A stretch of DNA of 7,984 bases. Origin: Desulfovibrio desulfuricans (GTDB taxonomy: Bacteria; Desulfobacterota; Desulfovibrionia; Desulfovibrionales; Desulfovibrionaceae). How positions within the stretch are numbered: position 1 is the stretch's first letter; every line of letters begins with the position of its first letter. Shown here in pieces: positions 1 through 5,778 of this stretch. Where the stretch lies: NCBI GenBank assembly GCA_003251995.1, contig QKDT01000135.1:1-7984 (forward strand), given 5' to 3'. The notes under the pieces are model-generated. The model was not told the DNA's origin, searched no databases, and worked only from the letters and a program-made list of their open reading frames with translations. The translations under genes and the position numbers were made by a program.

Positions 1-1
1 G

Positions 2-958
2 CAATGGCCCGACAATGTCACGGTATTTGGGCCGGACGTGGAAAGCCACACGGTAGAAAAAGACGGCAAGGTTATTGCCGTTGTGCATGGCATCAGCCAC
101 GCCAAGATTAAAGAGGGGCGCAACCTCGCCCGCCTGTTCCGGCGCGACCAGAACCACGACTGCTTTCAGCTCGGCGTTTTGCACTGCACCGTTGAAGGGC
201 AGAACAAGACCGACCGCTACGCCCCCTGCTCGCTGGACGACCTCAAGAACACAGGGCTGGACGCCTGGGCGCTGGGGCATGTGCATGAAAGGGCCACCCT
301 CAGCACGGCCCCCTTTATCGCATACAGCGGCAACGCTCAGGGCCTGCATGTCAACGAACCGGGGCCACGCGGTTGCCTGCGGGTGACGGCAAACCCGCAA
401 ACGGACGGCGGCTATGCCTGCACAGAGGATTTTGTGCGTCTGGGCCCAGTGCAGTGGGCCAAAGTGCAGGTTGAGCTTGACGATGTTTCCCACCTCAACG
501 AAGTGGAAAACAGGATGACCCGTGCCCTGGAACAAGCCGCGGAAGCCACAGACCCCGGCTGCGAAGCGCTGATGGCTCGTGTGGTTTTGCGGGGCCGCAC
601 CCAGCTTGATGCAGCCCTGCGCGATACCGTCAATCAGGAAGACCTGGCGGAACGCCTGGCCCACCTGCAAACGGGCACCCCCAGCGTGTGGATCAAGGAT
701 ATGCAGGCAGAAACAAGCCCCGCCATTGACCGGGCGCAGTATTTACAGCGCGAAGACCTGCTTGGCGAAACCCTGCGGCTTGCCGACCGCATGTCCCAGA
801 GCAGCGACGCGCTGAACGATGTTGCGGCCCCGGCGCTGAAACAGCTCTATGATCACGGGCAGCTCCGCCACATTCTCACCCAACCCGACGATGAGCGTAT
901 GCGAGCCCTTCTGGAAGAGGCCGAACGCCTGTGTACTGATCTTCTGGAGGCCCGCTGA
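2..958 (+). CDS. DNA repair exonuclease, SbcD/Mre11-like metallophosphoesterase of the YhaO type (N-terminus cut by window edge)
   Basis: The frame is open from the first base, so the gene starts upstream; 318 residues are visible. The GTG at 38 is only an internal valine codon. The visible part holds the second half of a calcineurin-like metallophosphoesterase domain: a GVLHC segment whose histidine (codon 182) is a likely metal ligand, the GHVH motif (codons 275-284), and the AYSGNAQG...EPGPRG stretch that follows GHxH in Mre11/SbcD/YhaO proteins. The first metal-binding motifs (DxH, GD) must lie outside the window. The remaining ~180 residues, including REDLLGETLRLADR, match the helical C-terminal region of YhaO-type proteins. 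Family knowledge: such proteins are Mn-dependent nucleases working with an SMC-like ATPase on DNA ends. The stop overlaps the start of the ATPase gene by one base (TGATG), so translation is probably coupled. The family call is sure; the exact substrate is inferred. Confidence 0.88.
   Translation, partial: QWPDNVTVFGPDVESHTVEKDGKVIAVVHGISHAKIKEGRNLARLFRRDQNHDCFQLGVLHCTVEGQNKTDRYAPCSLDDLKNTGLDAWALGHVHERATLSTAPFIAYSGNAQGLHVNEPGPRGCLRVTANPQTDGGYACTEDFVRLGPVQWAKVQVELDDVSHLNEVENRMTRALEQAAEATDPGCEALMARVVLRGRTQLDAALRDTVNQEDLAERLAHLQTGTPSVWIKDMQAETSPAIDRAQYLQREDLLGETLRLADRMSQSSDALNDVAAPALKQLYDHGQLRHILTQPDDERMRALLEEAERLCTDLLEAR
946..950 (+). promoter_or_regulatory. Ribosome binding site of the ATPase gene
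   Basis: A GGAGG lies inside the end of the nuclease gene, 7 bases before the ATG at 958. It supports this start and a coupled two-gene operon. Confidence 0.8.
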
Positions 959-3942
959 TGTATATCCAGTCCTTCCACATGGACGGCTTCGGCATTTTCT
1001 CTGACGTGAATGTTCAGAACCTCTCGCCAGGGCTTTCCATCTTTTTGGGTGAAAACGAGGCGGGCAAATCCACCTGCCTGGAATTTCTGCGCACCATGCT
1101 CATTGGCTACCCCGACCCGCGCAACAAGGAGTACAAGCGTATTCCCGGCCCATTGCGCGGGGGACAGCCCGGCGGCAGCATGGCGCTGCACACGGACGAG
1201 CGCGGTCTTCTGCGTCTCACCCGGCGGCCCGGCAGCAATGGCGGAGTGCTCACCCTCACCGATCCCGAGGGTAAACCGTTGGAGCCGGACTTGCTGCGCC
1301 AGATGCTTTTTGGCGTCAGCCGCGATGTATACCGCAACGTATTTGGCTTCAGCCTCACAGAACTTGAAGACCTCAACAGCCTGACCGACGAAGGCGTACG
1401 CAACGCCCTGTACGGCGCGAGCTTTGGGCCGGGGCTGCGGTCGCCCGGCGAGGCGCTCAAGCTCCTGGACAAGCAGGCCGAAGAAATTTTTAAAAGCAAC
1501 GGCAGCAAGCCCGCGCTCAACGCTGCCCTGCGCCAGCTGACAGATCTACGCAAACACAAGGCCGAGTTAGAACAGGAATGCGCAGGCTACGACAGCATGG
1601 CAATGGATCTTGCCGAAAAGCGCGAGGAGCTTGCAAACCTGCGCCACCGCAAGGTGCAGCTTGAAGAAGAACGCCGCATCCTTGAACGCCGCCTGGGCGT
1701 GTGGTTGCAATGGAATGAATGGCGCATGACGGGCGCGCGCCTTGAGCGGCTGGACCCCATCAGCACCAGTTTTCCAGAAAACGGCAAAGAACGGCTGGCC
1801 CGTACGCAAGAGGCCCGCGAGGGCTGCGAAAGGCAATGGGCCTCGCAAATGGAAAAACTTTCACGCCTGCGTCAGCGCCGTGACGAGCTTGAAATCAACT
1901 ATCCCCTGTTGGAGGCCCTGCCCGCCCTGCGCCGCATGGCGGAGCGCAAAAGCGGCTTCAGGCAGGCCCAAAGCGCCTTGCCCGCGCAAGAAGAAGCCCT
2001 GCTGCGCGCGCAGGAAGACCTGAGCCGTGAACTTTCGCGCCTGGGGCCGGATTGGTCATGCGACCGCATCCGCGCCACTGACCGCTCACTTTTTGCCCGC
2101 GAGGATCTTGAACGACAAGGGCGAGAAATGCGCGCCGCCGCCTCGGCCCATCAGGCCGCTGTGGACAGCCTCACCGTGGGCAACCGCGAGGTGGAAAACG
2201 CAGAACGGGAGGTTGCCTCCAATACCGCGGCTCTTGATCTGCTGCCCGCGCCGCCCGCGGCTCTGGACGACGACGCCCGCGACAATTTGCGTCAGGCCCT
2301 TGCCCGGCAGGAAGAAGCCCGACGGCAGCGCCCCTTGCGGCAGCGCGCGGTGCAAGAGGCAAAAACAACATTTTCCCGCGCTTTCAATCCGTTACGGCTG
2401 GTTGTGAACGGCGCGACCGACAGCACTCAGGCAGAACCCCTGCTTGATTCCCTTTTGTCCCGGCAGGAGGAGGCACTTGGCCTCGCAGCCGAAGTACAGG
2501 AAAAAATGCGGCAGGCCGACGATGCCGCGCAGGAAGTACGGCAGGCCGAGGAGCAGGTGGTAGCGGTCAAGGGGCGCATAGACGCCCTGCGCGAGGAGCA
2601 GCGCCATAAAAACGGCCCCACCAGAGAGGATCTTGACGGGCAAACCCTTGCCTTACGCAAACTGCGCGCCCTGTCTGCCAATCTGAGCACCGAACGCGAA
2701 CGGCTGGAGGAACTCTCTGCCCGCATCGGCAATGAACCGCCCGTCACCCGGGTAAAGAATCTGCCCCTGCTGATTCTGGGCCTTGCCTTTTTTGTGGGCG
2801 GCATCGGCATGCTTTTGGCCTATTGGCGTTTGGGCATCACCAGCTTTGAACTTTCGCCCGGCATTGAGCTGCCCGTGAGCCTGTGGTCCGGGTATCTGCT
2901 GCTGCTCTGCGGTGTTGGTTTTATGGCTGGGGGTGTACCCCACACCGGGGCAGAAGCAAAACGCCGCCAGATGGAATACCTGCAGTTGCAGGGCAGACGC
3001 GATTCCTGCGCATCGCATGTGGCGGAACTGGACGAACAAGCCCATCAGCTTTGCCTGGAAGCAGGCGTGCAGAGCATGGATCTGATAACGCTTGAGGCCA
3101 GAGAAGTGCTGCTTGAGCACGAACGTGAGCAGTGCTTTGAAGAGGAACGCGCCCGCAAGGACATGGACGAACTGAAGCATGCCATGGATATTGCCCGCAC
3201 CGAGGTGAGCAAGCGTCAGGCTGTGCGTACCGAAGTAGAAGGCGTGGTGCAGCAGACACGCCGCCGCTGGCATGAATTCATGTTGGCCCTGCATGTAGCC
3301 AATGTTCCTTCGCCCGAAGGCGCAGCGGCCTTTTTTGCCAGGGCGGAATCTGCACGGCTTGCCTTTGGCAGCGTAGCCGCTGCCGAGGCAGAGCTGCAAG
3401 CCCTTGAGGACGACCTGCGTCAGACAGAAGGCCGTATGCGCCTTGTACCCGCAGTGGCAGAACGTCTGCCCGCCAATGCGGATTCGGACACGCTGGCAGA
3501 AGCCGTGCGTCAGGTGCTTGAATCATGCCGCGAGGCGGATGCTGCCCGCGAACTGCGTATCAAGGCTGAGGCCGCATTGCAAAATTCACAGAGCGAACTG
3601 AACCGCGCCCGTACCCGTCAGACAGAAGCCAGCGCAGAACTGCGACAAGCGCAGGAGCGCTTTAACGAAGCGCGCACGCAATGGGCAGTCTGCTTGCAAG
3701 ACATTGGGCTTGGCACCGACCTTGACCCGGAAACAGTGCGTGAGGCACTGAAATATATGGAAAACTGTCTTGCAGCCGAGGCCGCGGTGCAACGTGCCCA
3801 GGCGCAACTCAACCAAAGCCAGGCAGAGCTGTCAGCCCTGCGGGATCCTCTGCAAGCCCTGCTGGCAGAGCTTGGGGTACCGCTCCAGCAGGATGCGGAT
3901 AATCACCCGGACTGGCTGCTGAGCCTTGATGCCGCGCAGTAA
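958..3942 (+). CDS. SMC/Rad50-like AAA ATPase of the YhaN type, N-terminal part (ends at an in-frame TAA)
   Basis: This 994-residue product is the ATPase partner of the upstream nuclease. Residues 1-30 form the first strands (MYIQSFHMDGFGIF), followed by Walker A GENEAGKST at 31-39. The segment VFGFSLTELEDL (about 128-139) and IFKSNGSKPALN (177-188) resemble conserved YhaN N-terminal motifs. From about 190 to 600 and again from about 670 the sequence is highly charged, Glu/Arg/Gln/Ala-rich coiled coil. In between are two hydrophobic helices (about 602-624 and 642-660) separated by a short loop, so a membrane hairpin replaces the CxxC zinc hook of Rad50/SbcC. The ABC signature and Walker B are missing here because a TAA at 3940 stops the frame; they lie in the same frame just downstream. 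Alone, this chain cannot form a complete ATP site. It could pair with the downstream product, or the locus could be a broken gene. Family assignment is firm; functionality is open. Confidence 0.85.
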   Translation: MYIQSFHMDGFGIFSDVNVQNLSPGLSIFLGENEAGKSTCLEFLRTMLIGYPDPRNKEYKRIPGPLRGGQPGGSMALHTDERGLLRLTRRPGSNGGVLTLTDPEGKPLEPDLLRQMLFGVSRDVYRNVFGFSLTELEDLNSLTDEGVRNALYGASFGPGLRSPGEALKLLDKQAEEIFKSNGSKPALNAALRQLTDLRKHKAELEQECAGYDSMAMDLAEKREELANLRHRKVQLEEERRILERRLGVWLQWNEWRMTGARLERLDPISTSFPENGKERLARTQEAREGCERQWASQMEKLSRLRQRRDELEINYPLLEALPALRRMAERKSGFRQAQSALPAQEEALLRAQEDLSRELSRLGPDWSCDRIRATDRSLFAREDLERQGREMRAAASAHQAAVDSLTVGNREVENAEREVASNTAALDLLPAPPAALDDDARDNLRQALARQEEARRQRPLRQRAVQEAKTTFSRAFNPLRLVVNGATDSTQAEPLLDSLLSRQEEALGLAAEVQEKMRQADDAAQEVRQAEEQVVAVKGRIDALREEQRHKNGPTREDLDGQTLALRKLRALSANLSTERERLEELSARIGNEPPVTRVKNLPLLILGLAFFVGGIGMLLAYWRLGITSFELSPGIELPVSLWSGYLLLLCGVGFMAGGVPHTGAEAKRRQMEYLQLQGRRDSCASHVAELDEQAHQLCLEAGVQSMDLITLEAREVLLEHEREQCFEEERARKDMDELKHAMDIARTEVSKRQAVRTEVEGVVQQTRRRWHEFMLALHVANVPSPEGAAAFFARAESARLAFGSVAAAEAELQALEDDLRQTEGRMRLVPAVAERLPANADSDTLAEAVRQVLESCREADAARELRIKAEAALQNSQSELNRARTRQTEASAELRQAQERFNEARTQWAVCLQDIGLGTDLDPETVREALKYMENCLAAEAAVQRAQAQLNQSQAELSALRDPLQALLAELGVPLQQDADNHPDWLLSLDAAQ

Positions 3943-3954
3943 GCCGCCGAGTCC
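3940..3954 (+). other. In-frame TAA and gap that split the YhaN-type ATPase gene
   Basis: Codon 995 of the ATPase frame is TAA (context GCG CAG TAA GCC GCC GAG TCC ATG). The next in-frame ATG is at 3955, exactly codon 1000, and the frame stays open to 4935. No base insertion or deletion is needed to join the halves: one substitution, such as CAA or GAA to TAA, explains it. The site falls in the second coiled-coil arm, outside the catalytic motifs. No convincing Shine-Dalgarno precedes 3955 (only GAG three bases before the ATG), so the second product would need reinitiation or stop-codon readthrough. The whole locus 958-4935 could equally be annotated as one pseudogene or as a sequencing error. 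Confidence 0.85.
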
Positions 3955-4935
3955 ATGTCGCAGGCGCAAAACCGCCGCCGCAATCTGGATAACGAAGTGG
4001 CGGAGCTGGAAGACGAGGCCCGTGCGGCAGAAGCAGCCCTTGAAAGCGCCCGTGGGGCCGAGCGTTCACTGCTCGCCATGGCTGGTGCGCACGATGCGGA
4101 AGAATTTTTGCGTCAGGCTGCCCTGCATGAAGAGCTGCGCACCCTCACCCTGCGTCGGCAGGATCTGGAGGACGCCCTGCGCCTGGCGGCGGACAAAACC
4201 CCCTTGCCTGAATTCTTGGCTTCGTTTGAGCATGAGGATCAGGAAAGCCAAGAACGCCGTAACGCTGTCATCAGTGAAGAACTCACTGGCATTCAGGAGC
4301 AGGAAGAAAACCTTGTCAAACGTGTTGCAGAGCTACGCAGCAAGGTTGACACCCTCTCTCGTACTGATGAGCTTTCGCAGCTTTTGCAACAAGAGGCCGC
4401 ACTTGTTGAAGACATGGAGCGCATGGCCTTTGCCTGGAGCCGTGTTTCCCTGGCCCGCAGCATTCTTGAAACTGCCAAGCGTACCTTTGAGCAGGAGCGC
4501 CAGCCAGAAGTCATCCGCCTTGCATCAAGCATCTTCACCCGCATCACCGGGCAGCGCTGGCGTGGCATCAGCGCATCGCTGGAAGATGCCAGCCTTGCCA
4601 TTTTGCCCCCGCAGGGCGAACCGCTGGCACCAGAAAACCTGAGCCGTGGGGCGCGTGAGCAGGCCTATCTTGCCCTGCGGCTGGCCTACATTAAAAACCA
4701 TGCACTCCACGCCGCGCCCCTGCCTGTCATCATGGACGAAGTGCTTGTCAACTTTGACCCACAGCGGGCCGAGCGCACCGCACGCGCCTTTGTGGAACTG
4801 ACGGGCGGCAGCCAGGGCAAGGCCCATCAGTTGCTCTACTTTACCTGCCAGCCGCACATGGCAGAGATGCTGCGCAAGGCCGAACCGCAGGCAGCGTTGT
4901 TCCATGTGAAGGACGGCAGCATCAAGGCCGCATAA
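3955..4935 (+). CDS. SMC/Rad50-like AAA ATPase of the YhaN type, C-terminal part
   Basis: This 326-residue segment continues the same reading frame as the upstream ATPase after the in-frame TAA. Residues 1-200 are coiled coil leading back to the head. The head lobe contains the ABC signature LSRGAREQ (229-236), Walker B LPVIMDE with catalytic D261-E262, the D-loop region VNFD (D268), and a switch histidine H301 in TCQPH. These are the motifs that complement the Walker A in the first part, and none looks degraded. In Rad50/SbcC-type enzymes the N and C lobes meet to form one head, so two separate chains could in principle assemble. The ATG at 3955 is the first in-frame start after the stop but has a poor ribosome site, so whether it is translated as a separate protein is unsure. 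A terminator follows 32 bases after the stop codon. Confidence 0.8.
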   Translation: MSQAQNRRRNLDNEVAELEDEARAAEAALESARGAERSLLAMAGAHDAEEFLRQAALHEELRTLTLRRQDLEDALRLAADKTPLPEFLASFEHEDQESQERRNAVISEELTGIQEQEENLVKRVAELRSKVDTLSRTDELSQLLQQEAALVEDMERMAFAWSRVSLARSILETAKRTFEQERQPEVIRLASSIFTRITGQRWRGISASLEDASLAILPPQGEPLAPENLSRGAREQAYLALRLAYIKNHALHAAPLPVIMDEVLVNFDPQRAERTARAFVELTGGSQGKAHQLLYFTCQPHMAEMLRKAEPQAALFHVKDGSIKAA

Positions 4936-4967
4936 CACACCAGCGAATCTCCTTCTGCACACACAGG

Positions 4968-5003
4968 CGGGCGCTCCTCAGGGGCGCCCGTTTGTGCTTG
5001 TTG
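4968..5003 (+). terminator. Rho-independent terminator of the nuclease/ATPase operon
   Basis: A 10-bp stem (arms CGGGCGCTCC and GGGGCGCCCG, one T-G wobble) encloses a TCA triloop and is followed by the T-rich stretch TTTGTGCTTGTT. Outer GCACA (4957-4961) and TGTGC (4993-4997) can extend the pairing. It lies 32 bases after the ATPase stop. Confidence 0.82.
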
Positions 5004-5048
5004 GCAAAATTTCCATTTAGACTAGCTCCCACAAATGCTCTCCCCACG

Positions 5049-5066
5049 CCGAAAAATTTCTTTCGG
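5049..5066. repeat. Short perfect inverted repeat CCGAAA-N6-TTTCGG
   Basis: Two 6-base arms separated by AATTTC lie at the beginning of the AT-rich intergenic region. Directly next to it, GTTTA (5066-5070) and TAAAC (5079-5083) form a second short inverted repeat. They lie about 40-60 bases upstream of the predicted -35 box, where an activator or repressor could bind. Their function is unknown and chance occurrence in AT-rich DNA is possible. Confidence 0.4.
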
Positions 5067-5102
5067 TTTAAATCATAGTAAACAAGGCGGGATATTTTTA
5101 AA

Positions 5103-5120
5103 AATTTTGTCAACAAAATT
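5103..5120. promoter_or_regulatory. 18-bp operator-like palindrome over the -35 box
   Basis: The arms AATTTTGT and ACAAAATT are perfect reverse complements around a CA centre. The repeat covers the predicted -35 hexamer TTGTCA (5107-5112), so a protein bound here would block RNA polymerase. The regulator cannot be named: the centre is too short for the usual Rex or CRP/FNR-type sites. Confidence 0.5.
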
Positions 5121-5135
5121 AGAGCACTTTATCTT
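5107..5135 (+). promoter_or_regulatory. Sigma-70-type promoter of the STAS-like gene
   Basis: TTGTCA (5107-5112) and TATCTT (5130-5135) are separated by 17 bases, the preferred spacing. Transcription would start near 5142, giving a leader of about 85 bases before the ATG at 5227. A consensus TTGACA at 5162 could be a second -35 box, but only weak -10 candidates follow it (around 5185-5191). Confidence 0.55.
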
Positions 5136-5140
5136 GGATT

Positions 5141-5155
5141 TGAAATTTAATTTCA
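5141..5155. promoter_or_regulatory. Fur-family-like palindrome TGAAA-N5-TTTCA at the predicted start site
   Basis: TGAAATTTAATTTCA is a 6-3-6 perfect inverted repeat. Its half-sites and 15-bp length resemble the TGAAAATnATTTTCA form of Fur-type boxes that I recall for Desulfovibrio. It lies just after the -10 box, where binding would repress. A metal- or peroxide-sensing Fur-family regulator would fit the metal-binding-looking tail of the protein encoded downstream. The assignment is inferred from pattern only. Confidence 0.4.
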
Positions 5156-5214
5156 TTTCTGTTGACACCATGCTCCGCCTGTGCCAGTGTACCGCCATGC
5201 ACAATCAGCAAAGC

Positions 5215-5218
5215 GGAG
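5215..5218 (+). promoter_or_regulatory. Ribosome binding site that sets the start of the STAS-like gene
   Basis: GGAG lies 8 bases before the ATG at 5227. Earlier in-frame ATGs at 5035, 5170 and 5197 have no such site, and the first lies upstream of the predicted promoter. The start at 5227 is therefore preferred. Confidence 0.7.
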
Positions 5219-5226
5219 ATAAAAGC

Positions 5227-5616
5227 ATGGATCAACAGCCGATTTTTACGGATCAAACTGGCTTAAGCCACCGTTTTAGCCACGATAACCTCCACATTTC
5301 CGTTTCCTCCCGCTTCGACCCTCCACAGGCTACTGCGCTTATTGAACTTCTTCAGTGCAATCAAAACAATTGTAAACGCATTTTTATTGATGTGCGGCAC
5401 GTAGCCAACCCTCACCCCTCTGCCGTTGACGCACTCAAATCTTCACTGATGCTTGGCGGACTCAGCGCGGAACGCGTTGTTTTTAAGGGCAAAAGTGGTT
5501 TTGACATGGCAATAGACGGCAACCGCGTTCTTATTGAGCAAAAGAAAAAGCACGTTTGCAAAGGCAACTGCGCCAACTGCAAGTGCGGACACAACAAGCA
5601 CCACACCGAAAACTGA
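5227..5616 (+). CDS. Small STAS-like protein with a Cys/His-rich C-terminal tail (unknown function)
   Basis: The product has 129 residues and no signal peptide or membrane segment. Residues 22-104 show the alternating strand/helix order of a STAS (anti-anti-sigma-like) domain: strand LHISVSS, helix PQATALIELLQ, strand KRIFIDVRHV (50-59), helix HPSAVDALKSSL (63-74), strand ERVVFKG and a last strand NRVLIE. The usual phosphorylatable DSSG motif is replaced by NPHPSAV, with Ser65 as the only nearby serine. The tail from residue 105 is KKKHVCKGNCANCKCGHNKHH: Cys111, 115, 118 and 120 (C-x3-C-x2-C-x-C) plus His109, 122, 125 and 126, a likely zinc, copper or iron site. Two more cysteines (44, 49) flank the first helix. 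Base composition is clearly lower in GC than in the neighbours. The gene has its own promoter with operator-like palindromes and is probably monocistronic. I do not recognise a named family; the STAS call is tentative. Confidence 0.75.
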   Translation: MDQQPIFTDQTGLSHRFSHDNLHISVSSRFDPPQATALIELLQCNQNNCKRIFIDVRHVANPHPSAVDALKSSLMLGGLSAERVVFKGKSGFDMAIDGNRVLIEQKKKHVCKGNCANCKCGHNKHHTEN

Positions 5617-5735
5617 TCGCCACCCACCTTGCGGCAAGGGTAGGCGTATTACCCTGAAAGCACTGGTAGATACGGAAAAAGAGCCTCTCTACCCGTATGC
5701 CTTCAGCTTTAAAAACGCGCGCAGCACGTGCCCGT
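5617..5735 (+). repeat. Spacer with overlapping inverted repeats upstream of the porin
   Basis: Three pairings compete in 5646-5698: GTATTACC (5646-5653) with GGTAGATAC (5665-5673, one bulge); GGTAGA (5665-5670) with TCTACC (5688-5693); and ATACGG (5670-5675) with CCGTAT (5693-5698), the last enclosing AGAG/CTCT. A small CCTTG-CGG-CAAGG hairpin (5627-5639) lies just after the STAS-like gene but has no T-run. The repeats could be a structured mRNA leader or upstream binding sites for an activator. No gene is seen here. Confidence 0.4.
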
Positions 5736-5751
5736 TGGGGCCATGGTTGCT
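5736..5751 (+). promoter_or_regulatory. Possible sigma-54 (-24/-12) promoter of the porin gene
   Basis: TGGGGCCATGGTTGCT has GG and GC elements at the required 10-base separation and matches TGG....TTGCT of the sigma-54 consensus, but not the internal CA or the following G. The start of transcription would be near 5762, leaving a 17-base leader that still contains the ribosome site. No better sigma-70 promoter was found between 5617 and 5778. The match is partial. Confidence 0.33.
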
Positions 5752-5766
5752 GCGCAAAATCCACCA

Positions 5767-5772
5767 GAGGAG
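5767..5772 (+). promoter_or_regulatory. Ribosome binding site of the porin gene
   Basis: GAGGAG ends 6 bases before the ATG at 5779. This start puts a proper signal peptide at the N-terminus. The in-frame ATGs at 5728 and 5743 would add residues in front of it and lack a ribosome site. Confidence 0.8.
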
Positions 5773-5778
5773 ATAGGA

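Noticed and set aside
2653..3399. 248-codon open frame on the minus strand inside the ATPase gene
   Set aside because: It lies opposite a well-supported coiled-coil/membrane segment and shows no domain or ribosome site; GC-rich shadow frame.
3940..3942. Recoding of the stop as selenocysteine or pyrrolysine
   Set aside because: The codon is TAA, whereas these amino acids use TGA and TAG; no following hairpin of the selenocysteine type was seen.
3926..4642. 238-codon plus-strand frame crossing the ATPase stop, which might suggest a frameshifted continuation
   Set aside because: The true continuation with signature and Walker B motifs is in the original frame (ATG at 3955). This frame encodes an Arg/Ser/Pro-rich sequence without motifs.
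5035..5226. N-terminal extension of the STAS-like protein from the ATG at 5035
   Set aside because: The extension runs through the AT-rich promoter and both palindromes and has no ribosome site; the ATG at 5227 has GGAG at good spacing.
5728..5778. Earlier start for the porin at 5728
   Set aside because: It would bury the signal peptide behind 17 extra residues and overlap the ribosome site and the putative promoter.
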